This document shows, piece after piece, positions 8,194 through 16,439 of a stretch of 64,000 bases of DNA. The stretch covers positions 1-64,000 of the forward strand of contig CABQKC010000007.1 in the NCBI GenBank assembly GCA_902464635.1. Reading direction: 5' to 3'. The stretch's first letter is position 1. Each line of letters begins with the position of its first letter. This DNA comes from an uncultured Caryophanales bacterium. GTDB taxonomy: Bacteria; Bacillota_I; Bacilli_A; RFN20; CAG-826. Made by a program: the position numbers and the translations under genes. The notes under the pieces were generated by a model. It did no database searches, was not told where the DNA came from, and saw only the letters and a program-made list of their open reading frames with translations.

Positions 8194-9814
8194 TTTCTTT
8201 TCTTTTCTTGATTTCCTTTACCATGAAATCATATTTTTCTTCATCTATTTCATAGAAGAAATGGACAAGGATATAAGATGCTGCTAATAGAATTATAGTC
8301 GCCCCAATCATCCATATACCCATGATGATTTTAGGTTGCCTTGCTACTTCATTGATAATTGAAGTTACCTTAGTAGCAGCTTCATTCGCATATAGATCGG
8401 CATTATCTGGATTAGCAGCTGTTTTAGATGCTAGTTCAGATTGGGTTTCAGATATTTGCTGGGTAACTCCATAAATGCCAGCCGAAAGGAAAGTAACTAA
8501 TATGATTCCTTTTTGGATAGCACTAGATAATTTGGCGGTAAATGGTCTCCAGCTAGACACAACCGCTTCTTTCCTCTCATTATATTTATATTCGCCATAT
8601 TCGATGGTATTTTGAAGCATGACGATTAGAACCATGTAATAGATTCCTTCAGCCCCAAAGAATAACAATGGAGGTATATAAAGTAATGATAAAGTTCCTC
8701 CAAAAGCCCAGCCTAATCCTCCTCCTGCATTTGGATTATAGGCAAGTGGCTTCTCGCCAAATATAGGGAATCCGACTAGGAAAAGCATGATATAGGCGGC
8801 CACAGCAATAAAAAAAGTCCAGGTCAATAAGGTTTGACGTTTGAATTTGTCGATTAATGGCTTGAATAAGAATTGGGATAACAATGTACCTAATGCATAC
8901 ATTACGGTAAATATAAGCATGATGGATCCGCCAGTTTCTCCACCATATCCATAAGACAAATAGAAATAATTCGAGCCAAAAGATACGACTAACGAACAGG
9001 CTGTATAATAAAATAGAAGCGATAAGACAATTATTAGCAAAGGCTTATTCTTGCCTAGCATCTTAAACATATCTGCTAGTTTTACTTGCTCGCTTACTTT
9101 GGATTGGGTTTCATCTATCTTCTTTTCCTTGCAAAGGAAATAGATGGCTAATTGGCTAAGCAAGAACAAGATGGCAGTAGGAATAGCGATATAGCCATAG
9201 ATATAGCTAGAATTTTTAGCAGTTGGCAATATCGAACAGACTCCATACATTGCAAAAGTGCCCAAGGAGACAAATATCGATACCATCGTAGTAACATTAT
9301 TTCTTTCCTTTTCATCACTAGTCAATGATGGAAGCATAGCCCAATAGGCGCAATCATTCATCGTAAACACAAAATCCCAAAGGAAATAGAATATGCCAAA
9401 GCACACTATATATGCCCATCCAGTTGGACGAAGTAAGAACAAACATAGCAATACAATTGTATTCCCTACTCCTCCAATCAATATCCAAGGTTTATATTTG
9501 CCGGTTTTGAAATGTACTTTTTCAATTAATACCCCCATAATCGGGTCATTTAAGGCATCCCAGACAAGGCAAACAATGAAGATAATATTAATTACAAATA
9601 TCTGCTGCGTATATTGTCCAGATGCATTTCCGGTGGCTAATACACCTGAATACATCATGAAAGTAAGAAGGAAACTAGATATCAATTGATAGCTAGAATC
9701 GCGGAAAATGGATGCAACAGAAAAAATCCATTTAGTTTTCTTAGGGATTTTATCCGTATCATAAGTTTCGCTTAAAAAGGAAAATCCTCTAATTTTATGT
9801 TGGGGCTTATTCAT
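8180..9814 (-). CDS. GPH-family sugar:cation symporter (MFS)
   Basis: 544 residues with about 12 hydrophobic segments. The N-terminal part carries WDALNDPIMGVLIEK and a GKYKPWI stretch, characteristic of the glycoside-pentoside-hexuronide symporters (MelB, LacS, XynB-like). It imports a glycoside, pentoside or hexuronide with Na+ or H+. The region at about 440-490 (ISETQSELASKTAANPDNADLY) is a soluble loop between late segments, longer than usual. A strong GGAGGA ribosome site precedes the ATG. Pairing with the GH2 enzyme suggests import followed by cytosolic hydrolysis. Confidence 0.9.
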   Translation of the reverse strand: MNKPQHKIRGFSFLSETYDTDKIPKKTKWIFSVASIFRDSSYQLISSFLLTFMMYSGVLATGNASGQYTQQIFVINIIFIVCLVWDALNDPIMGVLIEKVHFKTGKYKPWILIGGVGNTIVLLCLFLLRPTGWAYIVCFGIFYFLWDFVFTMNDCAYWAMLPSLTSDEKERNNVTTMVSIFVSLGTFAMYGVCSILPTAKNSSYIYGYIAIPTAILFLLSQLAIYFLCKEKKIDETQSKVSEQVKLADMFKMLGKNKPLLIIVLSLLFYYTACSLVVSFGSNYFYLSYGYGGETGGSIMLIFTVMYALGTLLSQFLFKPLIDKFKRQTLLTWTFFIAVAAYIMLFLVGFPIFGEKPLAYNPNAGGGLGWAFGGTLSLLYIPPLLFFGAEGIYYMVLIVMLQNTIEYGEYKYNERKEAVVSSWRPFTAKLSSAIQKGIILVTFLSAGIYGVTQQISETQSELASKTAANPDNADLYANEAATKVTSIINEVARQPKIIMGIWMIGATIILLAASYILVHFFYEIDEEKYDFMVKEIKKRKETTVQ

Positions 9815-9877
9815 AAATTCCTCCGAAAAGATAAGTAAATATTATGCCTAAATTAATTTAAGATAAAGGAAAATAAA

Positions 9878-9910
9878 TAAAAAAGCATAGACGAACCGTA
9901 CCATCTATGC
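9878..9910 (-). terminator. Rho-independent terminator on the minus strand
   Basis: GCATAGA (9885-9891) pairs with TCTATGC (9904-9910); read on the minus strand, six T follow, then an AT-rich stretch. It ends a minus-strand transcript that enters from the region above 9910. Confidence 0.7.
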
Positions 9911-10101
9911 CAAATTGGTTTTTATTAGCTATAAAGTTCAATTATGTATAGATAACTCACATAACGCCAGTAAAGGCAAGACCCACACAAGGAATAAGTG
10001 GATAACCGTAATCTACTTAATCTAGTAAGAAGCAGGAGCAATTTTGCTATTAGCTTTTCTTTTTTAAAAGGAATTGATCTAAATATCTAAACGGAAAGAA
10101 A
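9911..10101 (-). ncRNA. Possible small RNA or long 3' region ending in the 9878 terminator
   Basis: This 190-base stretch has no reading frame but several hairpins: a near-perfect inverted repeat around AAGTGGATAACCGTAATCTACTT (about 9998-10020) and AGCAAAATTGCT near 10040. It lies downstream of the DIP1984 gene and ends in a strong terminator. I could not match it to 6S, SRP, tmRNA or RNase P by eye. It may simply be the 3' end of the upstream mRNA. Confidence 0.3.
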
Positions 10102-10617
10102 TTAGAATTCGATTGAAGAATTTAGATTTGTTTTATCGATAGCGACTTGCAGGGCACTTAATTCCCTTTGAGTCTCTTTCAAGATGTTTTTGGCATCCTC
10201 AATGTTATAGCAAGACTTATAGACAGAAATCTCACTATTATAATTTGGAGAAGAAGAAAAGAATTGAGTCTTCTTTGCTAATATTGTTAAAGTAGAAATT
10301 TCTTTCTTTAGTTCTGCTAATCTAACTAATCCTTCATTAATATTGAAGTCATAGCCATCTACTAAAGTATTGTTATTGAATGTATTTAAGACATTCTTAA
10401 TCTTTCTTTCTTCATTGAATAATTCTTTTACCTTTTTTCTATTGGAAGCAAAATCATATTCATTAGCAAAAGCAGGATCATAGGTAGTTTTCCCATCATT
10501 ACTGGTCTTTTTTTCCATAAGGACGGTAGAGTTTGTTTTATCATCAGAATAAATATCATTTAATTCTTCTTCGATAAATTTTAATTTCTTCATTAATTCA
10601 GTTGCAGTTATTTTCAT
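10102..10617 (-). CDS. DIP1984 family (septicolysin-like) protein
   Basis: 171 residues. The family pattern is visible: a Lys/Glu-rich N-terminal helix, FNNNTLVDGYDFNINEGLV in the middle (the family has an N-x-x-N-T then I-x-x-R-D-L-like stretch) and a C-terminal IDKTNLNSSIEF resembling the usual QxTNWxTEL ending. Members are small, all-helical cytosolic proteins of unknown function; the name septicolysin comes from one member and is not evidence of toxicity here. AGAGG precedes the ATG. Confidence 0.65.
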   Translation of the reverse strand: MKITATELMKKLKFIEEELNDIYSDDKTNSTVLMEKKTSNDGKTTYDPAFANEYDFASNRKKVKELFNEERKIKNVLNTFNNNTLVDGYDFNINEGLVRLAELKKEISTLTILAKKTQFFSSSPNYNSEISVYKSCYNIEDAKNILKETQRELSALQVAIDKTNLNSSIEF

Positions 10618-10726
10618 ATCAACACCTCTTTTTGTTTGAGTTTATTATATGTTATAAAAACACTCATTCTGAAAGCAAATTAAAAAAGTACGTGTGCAAG
10701 TACATTTTTAAAAATAGGCACTTCGT

Positions 10727-11980
10727 TTACTCTTTTAATAGCTCAAAAAGTGAGAATAAATCCGGAGAAGGTATTGAGCCAAATTGACCTTTCAAATAAT
10801 ATTCAACAATATCTTCATCGCCCCTAATTCCGTTTTTCCCCCTAGAAGTATATGAAGACAATCTAGATACTTTGCTTGAACTAGAGTCAGATATATCAAC
10901 TAAATATATCTGATCTTTCCTAAACATTTCTTTCAAATCTAGAAGCAATGCATCTTGGGTAGAGAATATCAATTGAGCCTTTTTATTAAGCATATTGGAA
11001 AACATTGCGACTATAGACTTGGTTAATATATGATGCAAGGAACTATCAATTTCATCTACAACCAAGATTTTTCCATTACTTAAGGCATCATAAATATAGC
11101 CAGAAAGTGCGATTAATTTCAAAGTTCCAGACGATTCAAATAAAATCGATGGAACCCTATATCCATTATGCAAACTATACAGCTTTAAATTTTCTTTGCT
11201 AAAGGAAGGATCGTTTAATACATTATGGAGTTTATCATCTATAGGAGCATCGCTATAGACATTATTATCAAAACCGAAATCACTAATATGCAAATCACAA
11301 TTCTTGACAAATTCCTTGATAAATTTAGCAGCCTTCGGATTGCTTTGAATTAATTTAATCGTATTGGATATATCTACTTTTTCATCCATTTTTAGGAAAG
11401 TTATCGAATTGGCAAAATCTAAATAATCTTGTTTGGCTTGCTTCAAAAGGCTATTTTCATCGTCGTTAAAAACAATCATAAACGGAAAAGAAGGCGAAAA
11501 AAGTTTCATTACATTCGCATTTTTAAGACTCTTTTCCATATCAATCCAGTTAAGCGAAGAAGAGGTACGTTCAAAAATCTTTGTTTTAGTTGAAGAAACC
11601 GCAGAAATAGCAAGCAAGAATAAACTCTCGTATAGATATTGACGACTTGAATTATCATAATCCAAACAATACCTATAAAACCTGCCATTAATTAGATATT
11701 CAATTGAAAAAGATGTTATCTCACCTTTTTTTGCAAAAGCACTAGAAAAAGAAGAATGTTGTTCATTAAGCATCAAGACCTTTAAATCAATTAAGGAAGT
11801 CAAAAGGCATGTCTTGCCTGTATTGTTCGGACCATAAATTCCTATAGTTTTCAATATATCCAATCCTAGATAATCAAGATAGTTGTAATCAAATCTTTTT
11901 ATATTCTTATTGGCAAAGAAATCTAAATCTGCCCTTTCTCCAAAGGCTTTATAATTCTCTAGGCTAAATTTGCAAATCAT
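10727..11980 (-). CDS. AAA15/AAA21-type ATP-binding protein (COG1106-like)
   Basis: 418 residues. Starts FSLENYKAFG, typical of RecF/OLD-like ATPases; Walker A is YGPNNTGKT (about 48-56), an ABC-like signature is SSGTLKLIAL, and Walker B is ILVVDEIDSSLHH near residue 310, followed by FSTQDALLL. A GTG six bases upstream is possible, but AAAGGA sits eight bases before the ATG at 11980, so I prefer the ATG. Relatives are often paired with an RloB-type nuclease in anti-phage modules; no such partner is present here, so the defence role is only a possibility. Confidence 0.75.
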   Translation of the reverse strand: MICKFSLENYKAFGERADLDFFANKNIKRFDYNYLDYLGLDILKTIGIYGPNNTGKTCLLTSLIDLKVLMLNEQHSSFSSAFAKKGEITSFSIEYLINGRFYRYCLDYDNSSRQYLYESLFLLAISAVSSTKTKIFERTSSSLNWIDMEKSLKNANVMKLFSPSFPFMIVFNDDENSLLKQAKQDYLDFANSITFLKMDEKVDISNTIKLIQSNPKAAKFIKEFVKNCDLHISDFGFDNNVYSDAPIDDKLHNVLNDPSFSKENLKLYSLHNGYRVPSILFESSGTLKLIALSGYIYDALSNGKILVVDEIDSSLHHILTKSIVAMFSNMLNKKAQLIFSTQDALLLDLKEMFRKDQIYLVDISDSSSSKVSRLSSYTSRGKNGIRGDEDIVEYYLKGQFGSIPSPDLFSLFELLKE

Positions 11981-12061
11981 AGGCACTTTCCTTTTTTTAC
12001 CCCTATATTATACATAAAATTATTAAACCGTGTAAATATTTTGCACAGTTTCAAGAATACA

Positions 12062-12099
12062 AATAAAAATACCCCTCCTCCTATTTTTAGGATTTGGGG
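12062..12099 (-). terminator. Terminator of the DUF2804 gene
   Basis: On the minus strand CCCC-AAA-TCCTA, loop AAAA, TAGGA-GGA-GGGG, then TATTTTTATTT. The long hairpin with an internal mismatch and the U-rich tail form a convincing terminator. Confidence 0.75.
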
Positions 12100-12125
12100 C
12101 AAGTACATATTAAGTGATTATCAAA

Positions 12126-13157
12126 TTACCATCTATTATGGACCCGCTCGGCAAATCCTAATAAATCCTTAACGATGACCATCTTGCCATCGAGAAGTAA
12201 TTTTCCATTAAATAATCCAAATACCTGATGTTGCCTAGATTCAATAATCAAAGCAGAAGAAATTGCCTTCCTATCTAAAATAGGGGTGAATTCAAGATCA
12301 ACTTCTCCAGTTGGAGAACGGAATTTCCATTTACCTAGATAATCAAAATTGCCATCCTTCTTTAAAGGAATATCCATCCTTACTTCCCTTACTTTATAAG
12401 AAGAATCTCCATAATAGATAATATTCTCACTAGCAGCTTTAGTATCGCCAAATCCATAGCCAAAATTAAATCCAATCTTGACTCCATCCATAATAGAAGA
12501 TAAAGAAGACCAATACCAGGTAGAAGAATATTCCCATACCCCTCTTCCCCAATCCAATACTCCGTAAGTCGAGCCGTTCAAATCGATATATCTATCGCCT
12601 ATTTTGGCATATCCTCCAGAAGAAAGGAGATTAATCTTCTGGTTATAATAGAATCTATGTGGTTTCTTAAATGGAGTTGCGATTACTAAGGTATCATCAA
12701 TAGTAGGAGTCAAAATAACATCACATCTAAACGAATTACCTTTCTTATCAAAATTAGGGTAATAAGCCTTTAGATGTCTTTTATTTCCTTCTAAAACAAA
12801 AGAAATACTAACTTTGCCTAATGAATAAGAGACATCACCTTCACTTGAGTTTGAAGGCATATTAATCTTGCCAAGAGGGAACCATCCCATTTTGCTTCTA
12901 GTTATTTCTTTTTTGGAATTAAAATCCAAATAGGAAATAGAAAGCATCGACATATAGCCATTATCTGCAATAGTAAGGGCAATCCCATTATCCTTATTGC
13001 CGACATAATAATAATCCCATTCCTTAATTAGGAATTTGGGGGCATTTATCATCTTCCTATCATACTTCTTAACTAGTTTTTTAGCATATCCAGGTTCAGC
13101 TAGATTGCCATCTTTGTCCAATAAAGGACCTTCATTCATGTAGTGATCAATTTCCAT
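12126..13157 (-). CDS. DUF2804 family protein
   Basis: 343 residues. The DUF2804 signature is clear: HYMNEGPLLDKDGNLAEPG at the start and LDWGRGVWEYSSTWYWSS in the centre, with Trp-rich beta strands throughout. The fold is predicted as a beta-rich lipocalin-like or carotenoid-synthase-like domain; function is not known. There is no ribosome site: the ATG is six bases after a TATAAT that forms the tail of the terminator of the preceding operon, so the transcript may be leaderless. Confidence 0.88.
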   Translation of the reverse strand: MEIDHYMNEGPLLDKDGNLAEPGYAKKLVKKYDRKMINAPKFLIKEWDYYYVGNKDNGIALTIADNGYMSMLSISYLDFNSKKEITRSKMGWFPLGKINMPSNSSEGDVSYSLGKVSISFVLEGNKRHLKAYYPNFDKKGNSFRCDVILTPTIDDTLVIATPFKKPHRFYYNQKINLLSSGGYAKIGDRYIDLNGSTYGVLDWGRGVWEYSSTWYWSSLSSIMDGVKIGFNFGYGFGDTKAASENIIYYGDSSYKVREVRMDIPLKKDGNFDYLGKWKFRSPTGEVDLEFTPILDRKAISSALIIESRQHQVFGLFNGKLLLDGKMVIVKDLLGFAERVHNRW

Positions 13158-13163
13158 ATCTAA

Positions 13164-13205
13164 ATTATAAAAAGGCTAGAGAACCTTTTAAAGTCCATCT
13201 AGCCT
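13164..13205 (-). terminator. Terminator of the rex-hydrogenase operon, overlapping the DUF2804 -10 box
   Basis: On the minus strand AGGCTAGA pairs with TCTAGCCT around an 17-base loop, followed by TTTTTATAAT. The last six bases (13164-13169) read TATAAT, a consensus -10 box placed exactly six bases before the DUF2804 ATG. The same bases may thus end one transcript and start the next. Confidence 0.7.
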
Positions 13206-13213
13206 AAATTGTC

Positions 13214-13801
13214 TTATTTTTGCTTTGGAAGTGCCCCAAGAGGCTTAAGCATGTTATTTGATAATATAACTGCTGCCTTATCATCTTTTGGGGAATCATC
13301 TTTGTTGTCCAATGATACGAATAAATCGAAGAAATTAATTAAATTACCAATTAATCCTGGCAAAGGGGATTTATCTTTCATGTTGAAGGAAGCTAGTTCA
13401 ATCAAAGAGAAGATGAATTTGGCCACTACTTCAAAATTACGCTTGCCAATAATAGAAATCATTTTAAGCTCTACATCATTTAGCTTTTCTAAATCATCAT
13501 AGCCATATGAATTCTTTTGGTTGCTAGTCTCTGCTACATAACGTAGATAATCGCTTTCTTCCTTGTTGGTAAAATTATAGAAGAATACGGCCTGGTCATG
13601 GCTCATTCCCCCATAACTAGAAGCAATTTCCATCATTGTCTGCATAGTAATCATGGCAAATGCACGGCAGAAATTCTTGTCGCTAGAAGAGAATTCATCT
13701 TTTTGGATATCCTTGTCGAATTGCTTAAAGAAGGCACATAAAGCCAAATCGACGTTGGAATAAGAGGCAAATGCTTGTTTTTCAATATCTAGTTTTTCCA
13801 T
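13214..13801 (-). CDS. Unknown protein coupled to the [FeFe] hydrogenase
   Basis: 195 residues, soluble, probably mostly helical, with a Met/Ala-rich stretch (AFAMITMQTMMEIASSYGG) and a conserved-looking GLIGNLINFFDLF in the C-terminal third. No Cys motif, so not an Fe-S protein; one Cys at about residue 22 and one at 45. Its ATG overlaps the hydrogenase stop as TAATG, which implies translational coupling, and it is the last gene of the operon. I recognise no family. A chaperone, assembly factor or partner subunit of the hydrogenase is a guess from context only. Confidence 0.7.
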   Translation of the reverse strand: MEKLDIEKQAFASYSNVDLALCAFFKQFDKDIQKDEFSSSDKNFCRAFAMITMQTMMEIASSYGGMSHDQAVFFYNFTNKEESDYLRYVAETSNQKNSYGYDDLEKLNDVELKMISIIGKRNFEVVAKFIFSLIELASFNMKDKSPLPGLIGNLINFFDLFVSLDNKDDSPKDDKAAVILSNNMLKPLGALPKQK

Positions 13802-15249
13802 TATTTAATCTCGCAGATAGAAGGATCGGCCATGGAATTAGAAACTGCATCCTTAATTGTAGTTTCTTTTGATTCATGCCCATATTTATCAACGCTAGCG
13901 GCATCTCTAACTTCGTGGGTAAGACAAGATGGGCCACCAATACATCCACCAGGACAAGCCATACCTTCAATGAAATTGCCTTGTAATCTACCCATCTTGG
14001 CTTGGGTAAGGGCAATCTTGCATTGATCGAGTCCACTACAGGCAACTGGTTTGACTTCAAAGTCGATATTTTGTTCTTTTAAGGCTTCCTTGACGGCATC
14101 GCTAAGTCCGCCACATCTAGCAAATATCCTGCCAAAATAAGAAGCATTGTCTAATGGCTTTTCTTCTAAAGCGGTCAAGTCGACATTAAGGGCATCTAGA
14201 AGAGCCTGCAATTCTTCAAAAGTAATGACACAATCGATATATGGGGAACTCTCTTCCCTAAACATTTCCATCTTTTTGGCAATGCAAGGTCCGACAAATA
14301 CAGTTTTGGCGGTAGGATCAGTTTGCTTGATATATTTAGCAATGGCAGCCATTGGGGATAAGTTTTTGCTAACCTTTCCCTTTAATTCAGGGAAGCTAGT
14401 CTCGACATATCTAACAAAAGCTGGGCAGCAACTAGAGGTGCAGAATTTTTCTTCTGCTAAATCCTTAGCCTCGTTAAGTGCAACCATATCAGCACCCAAG
14501 GCAGCTTCGATAACATCGGTAAAGCCGATTTTCTTTATCCCAGTTACTACTTGTCCTAATTTAGCATAATGGAATTGGCTTGAAATTGATGGAGCGACAA
14601 TCATATAGGCCTTATAATTCTTGCCGTTTTCTGCCCCTTTCATTATATCGATGCACTTAGTGATATAACTTTTGTCCATAATCGCACCGAATGGGCAAGA
14701 ATATGAGCATTGCCCGCATCTAGTGCATTTAGATTCATCGATTTCAGTGATGCCATCTTCCCTAGGGTGGATTGCATTGATCTTACATGCAGCTTCGCAT
14801 GGCCTTTTCTTGTTGATAATGGCACCAAACGGGCAGGCTTTTGCACAAAGTCCGCAGTTAACGCATTTGGTTTTATCAATCCTAGCCCTTAAATCATCGC
14901 CGAAAGAAATTGCATTACGATGGCAATTCTGGGCACATCTATGGGCTAAACAACCCCTACACATATCAGTAACAGTAATCCCGCCGAATGGGCATTCATC
15001 GCAAGCGGCCTCTATTACTTCTAATAGGTTTGGATTGGCCTTGTCTCCACCAAGGGCAAGCTTGATTCTATCTTCTACAATTGCCCTTTCCCTATAGACA
15101 CAACATCTCATCGTGGCTTTTGGGCCAGGAGAAATAACCTTTGGGATATCATGGATATTTTCATCTAATGTCCCATTATAGTAATTAAGCGCGACTTCTT
15201 TTAAGACCTTGTATTTAAGTTCTTGTACCAAAGTGTCAAATTTATTCAT
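13801..15249 (-). CDS. [FeFe] hydrogenase, group B-like (catalytic)
   Basis: 482 residues. The N-terminal third binds several Fe-S clusters: CDECPFGG and CRGCLAHRC (84-105), CVNCGLCAKACPFGA (129-143) and CTRCGQCSYSCPFGA (175-189). H-cluster motifs: TSSCCPAF (271-278), GPCIAKK (320-326) and MACPGGCIGG (430-439). The missing Met/Pro before GPC and the monomeric layout fit group B enzymes of fermenters, which couple ferredoxin oxidation to H2 formation. It is cytosolic. No HydEFG maturases are in the window; they must be elsewhere if the enzyme is active. Twelve bases separate its ATG from the phosphatase gene upstream. Confidence 0.9.
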   Translation of the reverse strand: MNKFDTLVQELKYKVLKEVALNYYNGTLDENIHDIPKVISPGPKATMRCCVYRERAIVEDRIKLALGGDKANPNLLEVIEAACDECPFGGITVTDMCRGCLAHRCAQNCHRNAISFGDDLRARIDKTKCVNCGLCAKACPFGAIINKKRPCEAACKINAIHPREDGITEIDESKCTRCGQCSYSCPFGAIMDKSYITKCIDIMKGAENGKNYKAYMIVAPSISSQFHYAKLGQVVTGIKKIGFTDVIEAALGADMVALNEAKDLAEEKFCTSSCCPAFVRYVETSFPELKGKVSKNLSPMAAIAKYIKQTDPTAKTVFVGPCIAKKMEMFREESSPYIDCVITFEELQALLDALNVDLTALEEKPLDNASYFGRIFARCGGLSDAVKEALKEQNIDFEVKPVACSGLDQCKIALTQAKMGRLQGNFIEGMACPGGCIGGPSCLTHEVRDAASVDKYGHESKETTIKDAVSNSMADPSICEIK

Positions 15250-15260
15250 TTTCCTTCTCC

Positions 15261-16439
15261 CTAGAAATACCTTACTTCGATATGTTTTCCTAATTCTTTT
15301 AGTTTCAAGGCTAGGTTATCGATTATCTGCATCTTCATCTTGAAGGAGATATGATACCTTTCGTCTTGGTGGGCTGGGTTAACGGCACATCCGACATAGA
15401 ATTTGATGTCGGTGGCCTCTTCTAGAAGCAATCTAGCAATCCTAGATGCCCCATCTTCTTTATAAGACCAATCAAAATAGCATTTGTTCTTATCTTGATA
15501 GTCTTTAGCGTAGAACAATACCTTGTTCAGGGTAATTATACCCTCTGTTGCAAGATCTATCCCATCAATATGTGAAATTGGTGGAATTTCTTCATCGATA
15601 TAATCAAGACCGCCCCTAACATCGGTATGAAGATATCTAGCAACAATCGAACAAGTAGTGCCGCCACATACAATATGGGGATTATCATCATTTAGGAAAG
15701 TCGATAACATCATTTCATCATCGTCCTTATTCGTGGCTGGTCCGACTAATAATGATACTTTCTTCCTTTCTCTTCTTCTTACTACTAAAGAAGAAGTGTC
15801 ATCCCCCGGACGACGATTATAGAGCAAATCGCAATGGTCTACTAGGATAGAAGCGAGGTTTTTGGCTGAAATTGAGGGTGAATATAGGCTAGTCAGGAAT
15901 GAAGATATCTCTTCTCTAGTCCAACCAAAGTTTAGCGACTCACCAACCCCAGCATAAACTGCTCCATCAGAAATAATAGTAAGGCAATCATCTTCCTTAA
16001 AATAAAACGATGCCTTCTTGATTATTTTTCCTTCTACTTCAATAGTTTCGTAATTTAGGCGTTTTTCCATTCCATCGCGAATAAATATCGGTTCAGGGTT
16101 ATCAAAATTATAGATAACGGCAGAATAATCCTTTTCAATCTTGCAGACTGTGAATGTCGAATAGGCAACATTCCCCCTATCTCTAGCAATTGGAAGGGTC
16201 TTGACCAAAGTCCTTGCCCCTTCTTCAATAGAAAGACCACCTTCAATCATCCTTGATAACATTGATGAAGTTAATGTTGATAAAATGGAGGCGACGACCC
16301 CTGAACCAAGTCCATCAGCCAAAACTAAAGTAGTCGATCCATCTTCCCCGACTGTTGTCTGGATATGATCGCCACAAAGTTCCTCTCCCTTATGGTTAAT
16401 GGAGAGATAGCCATATTCTAGTTCGGTATTACTTTCCAT
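15261..16439 (-). CDS. SpoIIE-type PP2C protein phosphatase
   Basis: 392 residues. The N-terminal about 225 residues form the SpoIIE/PP2C domain: GDHIQ, ADGLGSGVVAS (metal-binding Asp and Gly), SDGAVYAGVG and RPGDDTSSLVV, all expected motifs. The C-terminal about 160 residues form a second domain with CGGTTCSIVARYL, not recognised with certainty. Overlaps the hydS gene by 11 bases. In sensory hydrogenase loci of rumen and gut clostridia a Ser/Thr phosphatase sits next to HydS, so it may relay the H2 or redox signal by dephosphorylating a target. Confidence 0.88.
   Translation of the reverse strand: MESNTELEYGYLSINHKGEELCGDHIQTTVGEDGSTTLVLADGLGSGVVASILSTLTSSMLSRMIEGGLSIEEGARTLVKTLPIARDRGNVAYSTFTVCKIEKDYSAVIYNFDNPEPIFIRDGMEKRLNYETIEVEGKIIKKASFYFKEDDCLTIISDGAVYAGVGESLNFGWTREEISSFLTSLYSPSISAKNLASILVDHCDLLYNRRPGDDTSSLVVRRRERKKVSLLVGPATNKDDDEMMLSTFLNDDNPHIVCGGTTCSIVARYLHTDVRGGLDYIDEEIPPISHIDGIDLATEGIITLNKVLFYAKDYQDKNKCYFDWSYKEDGASRIARLLLEEATDIKFYVGCAVNPAHQDERYHISFKMKMQIIDNLALKLKELGKHIEVRYF

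Noticed and set aside
9911..10101. 6S, SRP or tmRNA
   Set aside because: None of the expected conserved loops or tag codons is visible, so I list it only as a possible RNA.
14672..15097. 141-codon plus-strand frame opposite the hydrogenase gene
   Set aside because: It is antisense to the Cys-rich Fe-S region, has no ribosome site, and gives a Ser/His/Pro-rich product with no known pattern.
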